From: Neodontobutis hainanensis
Taxonomy: Eukaryota; Chordata; Actinopteri; Gobiiformes; Odontobutidae
NCBI GenBank assembly: GCA_024349245.1
Contig: JALDNG010000728.1
Coordinates: 1 to 64,000, forward strand
Length of the DNA: 64,000 nucleotides
Direction: 5' to 3'
The position numbers were made by a program, and so were the translations under genes. The notes beneath the pieces were generated by a model. That model was not told where the DNA came from and did not search any database. It saw only the letters and a list, made by a program, of their open reading frames with translations. This document shows, one piece after another, positions 1 through 11,050 of this stretch (the stretch's first letter is position 1; every line of letters begins with the position of its first letter).

Positions 1-943
1 ATGGAGCATACTCTGAAACTCTGAGAAAATCTCTTTCTGTTTTGGTGACTTCTCAATATCATAATAGACATCAGAGCAGAAATTTTCCACTTCTGAGCTG
101 AACGGACTCATGAAGGCCTTGGCAGCATTGGAAACCATGTGCACGGTGTCTCCAGATACGTCAAGGAGGTATGGGTTCTCCTTCCTTGCTTGAGTTTCAA
201 GGGCAGACTTTTTTCCTCTCATGACTGCACAGTTGTCAAGGAGGATGCTGGTAACTTGTCTCCACTCAAAACCATAGGTCTGCATGACATCTTTAAGTTC
301 CAGCATAAGGTTTGGGGCATTTGCAAAGTTGACTTTTCTGCTCACCAGATGTTGTGTTATTACTCTGTTGCTTTCATTATAGCGAACAAGCACATTGAGT
401 ATTTTTATCCATATTCAAGCTCGTTGCTTTATCAACATTTCTTGAACTGTAGTGCAATGCCATGTTCATGTAACTCGCATGTTGATTTGAAACCGACAGG
501 CTAGTTAACGCTTTTTTGTCTTCTGCCAGTTTTCTACACAGGGTGACCAGTGGCTGCAAAATTCTGAATGACAAATCATGTTCTGCTATAAATGTGCACA
601 AACTTATTTTTAAATCGCAGACACGGTCAGTCATAGACAACAGTGTGTCAGCTGTAACAGTTGCTCCCGGCAACATCGTGGTAAGTTTAAGTGCACGGGC
701 AGCGGCTCTATGACCGGGGTCTAAATCATGACGAGCAAGCACTTTCTTACCGCTGCTGGCATACAGTAGCTTCCTCGAGCAAATCGTGCACAAACAAGCC
801 CCGGGCTCTCTCAGTTTCTTGTACCAACTGCCAAAAGGCTCGCCATCTCTTCTTTCTTCAATCCACGCCCAGCGCCATTTATTTTTGAGTTCTTTATCTA
901 CTGGTAGGACATCATCCCCAGGCTTCATAAACTTGTGCTCCAT
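1..943 (-). pseudogene. hAT-like transposase, N-terminal and central part, frameshifted
   Basis: The likely start is the ATG at 943 (protein begins MEHKFMKPGDD). Around residues 40-80 there is a Cys-x2-Cys ... His-x5-His arrangement (CTICSRK ... ARHDLDPGHR), which resembles a BED/TTF-type DNA-binding zinc finger. Near position 390 the frame reads SLNMDKNT, the usual place of the first catalytic Asp (LDEST-like in hAT enzymes), and the frame then breaks at about 380. Reading resumes in another frame, with LLDNCAVMRGKKS matching the second hAT Asp motif (TDGAPAM-GRKSG type). It stays open from there to position 1. The domain order and both motifs support a Charlie-like hAT transposase. One frameshift is visible; the C-terminal dimerisation region lies off the window. 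It is presumably inactive, though domestication cannot be excluded from half a gene. Confidence 0.7.
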
Positions 944-1208
944 TTTTTTTTCTCCGACAACGCTAACGTGAAATTGACGTATGGGTGTCAATCATACTGT
1001 GTTACAAGGACCCGCCCTTCTCTGCTTCTGATTGTATTGTAGGCTTGTAACGTTAGATAAATCTCCGATCCTCTCATATGATTGGTAGGTGAAATAAATT
1101 GGCTCGAAAATATTAAACCGCATGTGCAGGCTCTCAAATATTATTATTTTTTTCCATCACGGCCACACGCCGGAGAGCCGGCACGGTGCCGGAATACTTT
1201 AAGCCCTG
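1..1208 (-). mobile_element. hAT-superfamily DNA transposon, one end, cut by window edge
   Basis: The element reads on the minus strand, leftwards off the window. Its outer end appears to be near 1208, where the minus strand begins CAGGGCTTAAAG, a hAT-type terminal inverted repeat start (seen in sequence; the match to hAT ends is from general knowledge). Downstream is a leader of about 260 bp and then a transposase reading frame from about 943. The other terminal repeat and the 8-bp target duplication cannot be checked because the second end is outside the window. No host gene is recognisable in this stretch. Confidence 0.65.
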
Positions 1209-1700
1209 GGGTTTTCTATTACTGTCATGAGCCGGTACGGTTTATTTTGTGAGTAAGGGGTTTTGTGGGTTGTACAAGGCACCCTACTGCCAGAATTTGG
1301 GTTGAGGGTTTGGCACCCCCCTCATTCCACTTCATCCTCCTGGGATACTTTCTTGTTGGCCTTCCTCTAGGTAGCCCCTTGGTTTTGCTGTTTTGATCTA
1401 TCTCCTTGATGATGTATCTAGTGCGCTAGTGGCTCAAAATTGATAAAATTCACTGGGGGTGGTTGTAATGAAGTTAAAAATGCACTTATTACTATTTCGT
1501 TTCATTTCCAGGGTTGTATTTTAGTTCTCAGTATATTTATATGTTAATTTTATCATTTTGGAATTTTATTTTGAAAGACCGGAAGTGCACGCTGCTCCCA
1601 GGTGTTTTATTTTGGTAGCATGACTTATCCTCTGTGGCGTGTTGTAAGCAAGCGTCTCCCATGGAACCTCGTAAATAGTTGTTGTGTAAGGCCATACGCC
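1209..1700. other. non-coding stretch, no recognisable feature
   Basis: This is AT-rich sequence between the hAT end and the dispersed repeat. The ORFs here are short and resemble no family I know. Nothing else is seen. Confidence 0.5.
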
Positions 1701-2035
1701 TAAATACAGCAAAAAACGGCGATATACCGCCGTCCACCAGAGGGCAGGCTCCAAAAGCGGAAATATAAGGAGAAACCTGATGGCGACTTTACAAGTGTAA
1801 AAAACATGTTTACAGCCTGGTACAAAAGATGGCTCCGGTCTCTAGAGCTAAGTTTTTACTACGTGACAACTCTGGGGATGGTGAATTTTTGAGTATTATG
1901 TCCGCTTATGCTAGCTAAAAACTATTGTTTTACTATGGAGTAAAAGCCAAGAAGCCCAGATGTAACGTCCATTTTATTGCCGAGTCGTAACGACAATATC
2001 ACTAAATAGAGGACCAATGGGCGGATTATATCCAC
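1701..2035 (+). repeat. dispersed repeat family R1, copy 1
   Basis: The stretch is closely similar, in the same orientation, to 61,668-61,965. Shared blocks include GTCCACCAGAGGGCA, the stretch around CAAAAGATGGC, and GCTAAGTTTTTACTACGTGA. This copy carries about 37 extra bases near 1877-1925 relative to the other. No coding sequence and no clear terminal inverted repeats are seen, so the class (non-autonomous DNA element or another repeat) is undecided. Confidence 0.7.
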
Positions 2036-4683
2036 TATATAAACAATCAATGGTTGTAAGCTGCAGAGGGGAGCTAGTGTGCCTGCTGTATGTGGAGACA
2101 TACTAAGTATTTCTATGTCTGTCACAGGAGTAAAGTTGATCAACTCCACACTGTGTCCTGTCTTTCGAATACGGCTTGACAAAGAGTTTGCAGCTGTTAC
2201 ACCTTATTAGCCCTCTGCGCATATTTAAGGTTAACTGATAACTTGATTATTTAGCTGAGGGAAGCATAATCCATTCTGACCAGAATGACAAAAGCATCTA
2301 ACAGTGTAAGAAATAACAGACAATTGTTCAAACTCATTTGAAACAATGAATCAAAGCATTTGCTTGTGTAAAAACACAAAAAGAAACTGACTTTATGATA
2401 CGCAAAAGTAAATAAAGCATCTGGAAGTTGAACAAATACATTTAAAAATGTTCTGATTTTAGAAATGTGCCAAAGCAACTGAGAAAAACTGTATGCTCAC
2501 TCAGCTGACAACCTTGCCCGAGTTTACATGAACAAAAGAGAACCAAAGTACTGTGTCCGCTCAGGCAAATGCTGCATTCATTTGTCCTTAGTATTAAACA
2601 GCATAAGCTTTTGTTAAAAATGAGACAAGGCTAATGTTAAACCTGACTTGTTTGTAGCATTAAATGCTAATATACTCAGCTGATTTGCTCAGTAATCATG
2701 CAGTCATTAATAAATATTGACAACAACAGACTGACTTTACACACACTGAAGAGCAGTGTTTGGAGACAGACACACAGGACTGGCTCCCGTTTGTCTGTCT
2801 CCAAACACTGCTCTTCAGTGTGTTTCTGTTTACTTGTGTTACTCTGTGTCTCTGTCCGACTCTGGAGCATGCTCAGTGTGCTGGGTCCGACTTTAATCAG
2901 AGTAAGCCGTAAACATGCAGCAGTAATCTAATGATGATCCACATTATCCAGGTGTGTTTTTCCAATCTGAGTAAGGGGTTTACTGCAGTTTAAAACTCTG
3001 ATTATAATCGGACTAAGGCTTTAATTAGAATTTCTCTACCTGCAGGTAAACATTCTGAATGGCTGCTGATAAAACAGAGAAAGTGTCTATTCCAGCACTG
3101 TATATGTGTGCTTACACAGAGAAACAACACAAAAAGACAAAGAAGTAGAGAAAAGTGACACATGGATAAATATTGGCAAGGTGAGATTTTAAACGAAGTT
3201 ATTGCAGAATCACATTTGTCTGACTCTGAACTCAGAATATTTTATTTATAAAATAAAAGCAGCAAATATTGTTTGGGGGTGAGGGGGTTGATTGGGGTCA
3301 GAGCGAAGCTTTCAGTTTCAGCTTGAATTTATTTTTACAATTGACAGTGACATGTCACATAAAGTAGTCCAGGCAAATTACTAAATAAAACCTTTAAAAA
3401 AGATTTTCCTCAATGACACACAGTTCCTGCATCTAAAGAGTGTAACGCACCAGTGAAGAGAGTCTGAAGAGTTTTTATTAGTCAGGAAAAGTCACATTTT
3501 ATTACGTCCAGTGTAAAGCAGCCACCGGTGCTATGCTGTTGTGAGCTAATTGAAAAGCTTTGTTTCTCCCCGACAGTATACAGCGCATTACATTTTTTGT
3601 ATAAGAGTTTTACAGCAATACACTTAAGAGGCTCTAAACTGATGTTTGCACCAGAGCTGACAGCATTTCCTTGCTCCACTACGCACTGTGCATTTTATCA
3701 ACGAGGGGTGTTAAATGCTGACTCACGTTCACCAACAGCAACAAAGCTTTCCACTCTGCAGAGACTTTTAGCTCCCCACAGAAACCTGTTTTAAGATAGA
3801 GGTGCTGTTTCAAACTGAATTCTCTGCTCCCTGTCAGCTAGCAAGGGAGTGCCAAAATGTATGTTTTTGCCCGGTGCCACATGCATTAATGATGGTGTCC
3901 TTGTAAAACAGATTAGACGTGCGTCTTCATCGAGTGGCTGAGACTGTGGTGAAGTGGTCGTAGTTTCACACCCACTCAGCTCCAAATATAGACTCTCACA
4001 TTTAAGCCAGTGGCCAGATGGAGGCCACTGGTTCTGCAGCTCCGATGAAAACACGATTAGATTATAACTCCAAATAATGCATAATTTAGATTCTTGAAAG
4101 CCTCTATTTCCAAATTAAATTAATCAAAAATGTATTTCAGCTACTCCCTTCAGGGCTCACAACAGCATCTGATTCACATCACATATTTTCCACATATTTG
4201 TAAATCTTTTGTCATTTTGCTGTGTTACAGCTTATGTAATGAATTTCTGCAGAAAGAGTTTTTTTTATATTGTTATTGTTGAACATTGGTGTTGGCATGG
4301 CAGAATGCGTGGAAAGTACTCTTTTAAAATCATAATGAAGCTGTTGGCTTGGTCTTGATGCAGGGTTGCTGTTGGGTTGTCAAACCTGTTTGAAGCCTGT
4401 GCCATTTTTGTTTTTAGACTACTTTTTCTTTGTAAATTAGACAAGGGTAAAATTCAATCAAATCTACAGCTGATCTTTGCATCTTCAATCCTTTCCGTCT
4501 CCTTCATTCTTTTCTAAATCCTCCTGCCTGTAATAATGTGTTGTATAGAGCTATTTTGAGTGTTTGAGTGGGTCTCTTTCCCGGTGGGTCGTCCTTGAGC
4601 CAACAAAACATAGTGGTTTTGTTGCAAGTGGCTCAAATCCAGTTTTTAATTATAAAAATATTTATAATTTAATTAATCAGCTC
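2036..4683. other. non-coding intergenic stretch
   Basis: Only short ORFs without family resemblance occur here. The one distinct structure is the hairpin at 2741-2823, listed separately. Paralogous SINE or LINE tails are not evident. Confidence 0.5.
2741..2823. repeat. 32-bp perfect inverted repeat (hairpin)
   Basis: The left arm 2741-2772 is the exact reverse complement of the right arm 2792-2823, with a 19-bp spacer. An RNA from either strand would form a 32-bp stem. It may be the core of a foldback or miniature transposon, or a recent inverted duplication. The arms contain no recognised family sequence. Confidence 0.9.
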
Positions 4684-5231
4684 TATGTTTTAAGATTATC
4701 TGTTATATTAACTGGTGAGGCACCAGGCACTGGTGGGACCTTAACAATACTGCTAACTAGGAAACTCTTCCTCACTGGCTTGAGCCGGCTGATGTTAAAA
4801 CGTAGGGTGGACAACCAGACCCCTTGACCCTCACGGTACTGCAGAGCCGGAACCCAACAACTATCTGATAGCAGCAAACCAAATCCTGAGGCAAAGGCAC
4901 TCCCACCTCCCTCTCTAAACTGGAGAATAGAGGAGGCTGAGACCATGAGAAGCACAGTGCAGGAGTTGTGGGCATAATCTACACACAAAAGTGGCTTGCT
5001 CCTGGATGTGGGGTTCTTGGAGGCCAGTCACCACAACCCCTTCTCCAGTTCCTGGTTCAGCCGTTCTATTTGCCCATTTAACTGGGGGTGGTATTGTCGC
5101 AGTGTCCCTATTCCCTGTGTCTCAGGAGGGTGTGTGGCCCTTTAAGGCAGGTGACGTTGGGCTGATCACTGATGAGGAGCGCCGGCACACCTGGGGAATC
5201 ACAGGGACCAATGAGGATTCTCCTTGTTTAG

Positions 5232-5240
5232 TTTAAAAAG
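5232..5240 (+). promoter_or_regulatory. TATA-like box of the solo LTR
   Basis: TTTAAAAAG lies about 140 bp inside the LTR, upstream of the purine-rich stretch. Its position fits the U3 promoter of a + oriented LTR. No functional evidence is available. Confidence 0.4.
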
Positions 5241-6445
5241 GGACACAGACACAAGGACAAGAGAGTAAAGGCACAGCCGGAGGAAGAGGGACACAACAGA
5301 GCGGACAGGGAAGGACCGCCGGACGAGGAGAGGGTGTACGGGATCGCGGAAGGAGAGATGGGCCCTGGCGGACGCCGGGCAGGAAAGAAGGAAGCCGGGA
5401 GGACCTCTCGTGACCTGAGCCCAGTGGACCCAAGAGACGGCGACCGGTCGGGCGAGTGTGGAGGGCTGAGGAAGAAGCCTGGAGCCCCCTGAGACCGGAG
5501 AGCCAAGACGAGGGACTGGGACGGACGAGGGACTGCGCCGGTAATAGAGAGGGAACAAGGAGAAAGAGAAAGGGGAGAGGGCAGGTGGACGAAGTTGGCG
5601 TCGGATGGAAGCCGCGTCGGGAGGATTCCGAGAGAGACCCGAGGCCAGGGGACCCGGAGGCGTGACTGGTAGGTCGGGAAGCGAGGGGCCGACGAGGAGG
5701 CCTGGGGTGACCCGCGACCAGAAAGAGAGCCAGGGACTGGTACGGTCGAGGAACTACGGCGGGGAACCGATGGACTGGTGGAGAAGGATAAACGGCAGCA
5801 GAAGCAGAAGAGAGAGAGGGAGACGGAACTCCGGAAGCGACAGATCCCTGGAGAGAGACCGTGTACAACGCTCACTAATCGATAGCTATAGGGAGGTGTC
5901 CCTAACTGAGCGGATAATTTACCTACCCGAACTGTATGATTGTGTGCCTGAGACCATACCTTACCTGTTTGCAGCGTCGTCCTGCCACGTCGGGGGGGAA
6001 GACCGAGCCAGGACCCGAGAACTGTCAAGCTGCGTTCCAGGGACTGAGGGAGGAGTAAGGAAGAGGCCGTGTACAACGCTGCAAAACACGATAAGTGAAG
6101 GGACGTGTCCCGAATAACGCTGTGTGCTGTGGGTTTTTACCTGTGTTTTTAGAGTGTCGGTTGAACCAGAAATTGTTGTGTGTTTTAGCCAGTTAAAACG
6201 GTGAAGGAAGTACCGGGAATTCGAGGCCAGCAGGACCGCCGGGAGGACAGCGAAGGACAGACTTACTGGGCTCCGAAGAACGGACTGAAGAGTCGGAATA
6301 ATTCCTACCGTCTCCCTTTTACAGACTGCTGACACCCCATTATATTATGACTCTTTCTTTTATTAGCGACCACCTCTTTTCTTTTAAACCTTTTTTACTC
6401 TGGCCATTTTATCGTTTTAACTTGGACTCTTTTTAAATCTTCTTT

Positions 6446-6451
6446 AATAAA
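6446..6451 (+). terminator. polyadenylation signal of the solo LTR
   Basis: AATAAA is followed by GT- and T-rich sequence about 100 bp before the LTR end, as expected for the R-U5 boundary of a + oriented LTR. Confidence 0.5.
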
Positions 6452-7558
6452 TTGTGGTTTTATTGCTAAAGTCGGTCCCCTCGCATTCTTTGTGGTACCT
6501 ATATGGTGATCAACAACGAACCCGGGCCCCCCAGGGCCCCCACCCCGTGACAGTATCCTGAAGAGAAACTGAAAGAGGTCTCCAGAAGAGTGCAGAAAGC
6601 CCTCCAAAAACAGGAGGTGAACTGGGGCCTCTGGTTTGCAACAATGTCCCAGGAAATCCCATGTAACCTGAACACATGAGTACCACCGTCTCCTTGGTGG
6701 ATGGCTGTTTAGGCAGGGGGACAAAATGTGCCATTTTTGATAATCTGTCGACTATGGTAAGAACTGGGGTATTGCCTTCGGATGGAGGGAGGATCAGTTA
6801 CAAAATCTATGGTATATGTCGGACCAGGCGCGTGAAGGAACTGTCTGAACAGGGGAAGGAGAAGACCAGCTGGAGGTTTATGAGATGACTTGTTCTGAGT
6901 ACAGAAGGGGCAGACGTCCACATAATTTTTAACATCCCGCTCCATAGATGGCAACCAAAACCTTACAAAGAGAGTCCGTTTGACACCGAGATGACAGAAG
7001 AGACGAAAGGCATGAGACCAGTTGATAACCTGGGAACGGAAGTCAGGAAGAACAAACAGGCGGTCTGGCGGGCTGCTAGTCAGAACATGTAAGTGTTTAG
7101 TAGTTTTCTTATCCCTCTTCTCCACATTCCAGGTGACTGCCCCCAACACACAAGCGGAGGGCAGGATGGTCTCAGGAGGTTTGGGGGTGGTGTCAGTGTC
7201 AAACAGGCGAGATAACGCATCAGGCTGAACCAGGACAATATGACAAGGTAAAGTTGAATCTGTTAAAAAAAAAGGTCCGCCTTGCCTGTTAGGAGTTTAG
7301 TCTCTTGGCTATGCGAACATACTACAGATATTTATGGTCCGTCCAGATGAGGAAAAGATGCTCCACCCCCTCCAACCAGTGTCTCCACTCCTCCAATGCT
7401 ACCTTTATGGCCAACAGCTCATGATTGTTGATGTCATGATTCCTTTCTGCTGAAGACAAATTCTCCTGTTTTTGTAATTTTAAAAAGGATTTGTGCTGTG
7501 GTTTGTCCTTAAGAGAATCCCTCGTGACTAGAAGTGTGTGATTTGTGTTGAAAGACAT

Positions 7559-8640
7559 TGTAGCTTCAACGCGAAGCTTGTGAACTCTGCTTTTGACGCT
7601 TATTACAAGTTAATGGAGCATAAAAAAATACAACCTCACAAAAGTGACTGTGAGCTGTGTTTCGCAGACAACTTGGGACCCTGAGTTTACTGTGTATCTT
7701 TACCGGACTGGACAACCAGAGACTGACCCCAGCTAGCACTCTGAGAGCTCGCAACGCTCAGAGTACCCTGGCTACTTCGGAGATGAGAGCTAGAGGTTTT
7801 GGAGCGGGTGTGGAGCCATGATTTTAACCTGGTGCACCGTGCCACTCTATCGAAGAAGGAGACAAGGACTACGTGAAATGGGAACAAAGCAAATGAATCT
7901 GGTGGGATTAACACGTTTACACAAGGTACTCTGCTTTTATTTTGTTTTGCTCACTGAGTGAAGTGACCAGGAGGTTTTGGTCAGTCCACTCACAAGCCTC
8001 GATACAGGCCTACAACGTAGGGTGTATTTAGATGCCGTCTTTAGGACTTAATTAGCAAGTAACTTATTTGTGATACACTGTGAGATCTGTGTCTGTGTTT
8101 TCTTTTATACAGTAAAGCTTGATGGGCAACCTGTCACAGGGCTGTGGCAACCATTGGTTTCGTAAGGGGCACTGAGTCGAGGCCTAATTCCTTGGCTAGG
8201 ATGATAATGAAATGTAGAAATAAAGGCATGATTTCAGGAGCAGGGCATGACAACCGCATGCAGTGTAATTTGGGGGTTATTCTTCATGACATAGTGCTGA
8301 CTGAATTATTTTAATTTTTTGTAAATACATATTTTTCAAAAAACGTTTGAATTAAAAGCATTGGCTGGACAGCCTTGTCCATCAGGTTTGGTTTCAGCTT
8401 ATATCTCCCACTAGAGATATACTTTTTATTACTATTATATGCCCTTCCTTACAAGACCCAGTGATTTTGACGTATTGTGATCGCATTAAAGTATACACTA
8501 CACTATTTTAGACAGCCACTATTTTAGGATTTGGTTGGAAAAAGCTTGAAATGATAATGTGCTGTATATAAATCTTTATTATGTATTAATGTGGAAAGAA
8601 TATAAAATCAATACGTTAATTAATAAAAACAAAAGAAATG
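7559..8640. other. unassigned stretch with GC-richer core at 7,600-7,900
   Basis: No protein family is recognised. From about 7,560 to 7,910 the base composition is more balanced than the surroundings, which suggests an inserted element or exon-like sequence. I see no LTR ends, tRNA-like boxes or inverted repeats that would classify it. From 7,960 onward it is ordinary AT-rich DNA. Confidence 0.35.
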
Positions 8641-8790
8641 AAACAGCAGGAGGGGTGCTCAGTCGGTAGAACACATGCAAATACAAGGGTTGTTTGCACA
8701 ATGTCATTCCCCTCTTTCTCTCACCCATTTTCCTGTCTACTCTTCTCAAATAAAGGCAAAAAGACCCCCAAAGAATCATAAAAATCTAAA
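8641..8790 (+). repeat. tRNA-derived SINE-like repeat
   Basis: It begins with a segment resembling a tRNA A box (GTGCTCAGTCGGTAGAAC). It continues into a pyrimidine-rich middle and an AAATAAAGGCAAAAAG tail, a layout known for teleost SINEs. The B box is poorly preserved, so the assignment rests on general resemblance. Confidence 0.45.
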
Positions 8791-10800
8791 ATGAAACAGT
8801 CGCACTAATTTGCTCCCTGTCTGTCACATAGCATTTCCACCTCATGTTTTTGAGTGTGTCACTTGGAACATATACAGTCCACTCCTCGTGTAGGACAGGG
8901 TTCAACTGTCTGAAAACTTTTATAGGAGATGTCAGATTATTGCTCCTTTGCAGGGTCTAAGGCAATATTGTCCAGTTTAGAGAAATAAAACAGTAGAACA
9001 ATGACTCATGTGTCACTGCAATGTGAGTCCACAAACCTATGAACTAGACCTATACTGTCACATCTTCAAAGAATTTTATTTTTAAAAAACAATTGTAACA
9101 GACACTTTTTTATGCAGTGTTTTCCTCTGTCACACTGACTAGTTTCTCGTTGATGACTGGCTGTAGTTCTATATTTTTTCTTAGCGCTTTCCATGTCTTT
9201 CTTTCCCTCCCTTCATCTTGTCTTTGAAATCAGAGCTAGAGATGTTTTTCTGCAGGACATGTTTGACTTTGATGTCCACGTCTACAGTCTCAGTCGTTAG
9301 CCTGTCCCTTGTTATTGGCCAGTGTTTGAATCTTTTTTTTGACAAGAGTGACCTCTGTGATTTTTAATGCACCTCCAGCCTTTCACATTGCAGCACAGAA
9401 GGCTTTACTCCCCTCTTTATCATAATTAATAGCAACACATCTGCATGTAGAGAGTTGATATTTCATCTAAACATGTGCACTTGTATGACATCACTTTTGA
9501 CTTTACGTAGGAGATACTGCACTCTTCAAAACTTAGGGCTAGATCTACTAATGCGTTACACAACTGCAAAACACGTTTTTGTTAAAAAATAGAATTTTCC
9601 ACATTTTCTAAAGCAGTGTGCAGTTTATTTCAGGAAAGGTGTGGACACAGATCTGGGACTGGCCTCATTGTCGGTGTATTTGTAGGAGTTTCTTTTTCAC
9701 AGAAAAAACTGAGGAAAATGTTTACATGAGACACGCAGCTATTTTACCAAGGTTTGTGTCTCGTAAAATCAGCAAAAAGTGCCAAAACTTTACACCAAAA
9801 GAAAACACGTCTTAACAGTTTGTATCTGTCTTCAACCAGGTCACGTTCAAGAGAAAACAGCACTGTTCACTGAACAAGGAACTTCACTGCAGACATTTAA
9901 GAGAATATCACAGAAGTGTGTTATTGTTCCAATATTATACATGTAATAATAAGGGGTGTTATTTGTACTGAAGCAAAACCTAAAAACAGGAAGAGGAAAA
10001 AAGACAGAAAGAGAAGGTTAACACACTCAAACAGGTTCACAGAGCATGTTTCTGATTCTGAGTTGTGTTAAATGATTTAGAATGACATACACGTCATACA
10101 TGTACATACATGTATTTCCTCATTTCTCTGCTGAGCACATGTGCTGCCGAAACATCCATGCTCCTGTATTAGACTCAATTAAAGTAACAGTGCAGTTTTT
10201 TTGCACAGTGAAATGACCTCGGCCGCAAAACCCTCTGCAGTTTTAGTAAATAGGCCACTCTTCTGCAATCACAGATTAACGATCCCGGAAAAATTGTGCA
10301 GCTTAGTTCTGGCCCAACCCTATCTTTACTCTAAATAGATTGTAAATAAACATTGTTGTTGTCAGCCCATTGCTCCCCCATTCACCAATATTGGCCTTAC
10401 CACATGGCAATAAAATTACATTACATAGGGTTTTTCTGCTTTTACTGCATAGTAAAACTATAGTTTTTATAAATAGATGTAATGTAAAGTTACAATTTGG
10501 ATTTCTCCTTTTATTTGTGCTTTTGGACCTTGCCCTCTAGTGGACAGAGGTATATTGTTGTATGGTGGTGCCCTTACTCAAGGCCCTTTTAAGGGGTTCT
10601 ATGAGAGAGGCTTGGTACTGTAGCACTCATTGAAAAAGTGCCTTAAATGTACTGTTGGACCTGTTTGTGCTGCCTTCAAAACTTTCCAAACAAATTAAAA
10701 TATTTCACTGGGCCTTAAGTTGCCCCCAAAAAACTGTACATATCAATGGAGCATTGAAAAACAACAGTTACAGTAATATGAGTAAAGATTTCTTTGCTCA
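8791..10800. other. non-coding intergenic stretch
   Basis: Nothing coding and no clear repeat are seen. ORFs are short and unrelated to any family I recognise. Confidence 0.5.
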
Positions 10801-11050
10801 GAGCTCCATTTCTCCATTTCACTATTATCTTTGTCTTTGGGATCAGTGCTTCTCTTCAGCCAATGTTTTGACCTTTTTCTGGCCTGAAGTGGTGCTCTGA
10901 TTAATCGTCTATCAAACAATCATTGGTAAATGGACTCTGCAAGATTTAGTGAGGCGCAAACAGTTAGTCCTCTGACTCTCATTTTGACTGTTCTCCTGTT
11001 TTTGAAGTCATTTATTTTTAAACTTGCTTGAGGGACATGGTTTAATTGTC

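Larger units (their letters stand above)
5095..6552 (+). mobile_element. solo LTR, 1,458 bp, with 4-bp target duplication
   Basis: The stretch begins TGTCGCAG and ends CCCCGTGACA (TG...CA ends). It is flanked by the direct repeat GTAT at 5091-5094 and 6553-6556. Removing it and one GTAT rejoins the interrupted Gypsy integrase sequence, which fixes both boundaries. Read on the plus strand, it has a TATA-like box (TTTAAAAAG) at about 5232-5240 and an AATAAA signal at 6446-6451, so its transcription sense is probably +. The interior is purine-rich and GC-rich with no gag or pol similarity. It is best explained as a solo LTR left by LTR-LTR recombination; the ORFs inside it are composition artefacts. 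Confidence 0.85.
4684..7558 (-). pseudogene. Ty3/Gypsy retrotransposon A: RNase H-integrase remnant, split by a solo LTR
   Basis: Minus-strand frames give, in order, three pieces. The end of RNase H lies at about 7500-7322 (HELLAIKVALEEWRHWLEG followed by IWTDHK). The linker and integrase zinc-binding/start region lie at about 7149-6709 (SMERDVKNYVDVCPFCTQNK). The integrase core lies at 6734-6557 (MAHFVPLPKQPS ...). The rest of the integrase continues at 5094-4684 (YAHNS ... GQGVWLST ... KPVRKSFL). The interruption at 5095-6552 is a solo LTR. Multiple frameshifts and stops make it non-functional. The start of RNase H and most of RT are missing at the 7558 side. Both flanking LTRs are absent. 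Confidence 0.85.

Noticed and set aside
5228..6117. Long ORFs on both strands (282, 211 and 170 codons)
   Set aside because: They lie within the solo LTR. Purine-rich sequence without stops gives low-complexity Ser/Pro-rich or Arg/Gly-rich translations with no domain.
9540..10310. Possible miniature transposon bounded by CTAGATCTACTAA and TTTAGTAAATAGG
   Set aside because: The two ends share only a short imperfect inverted match, not enough to support a call.
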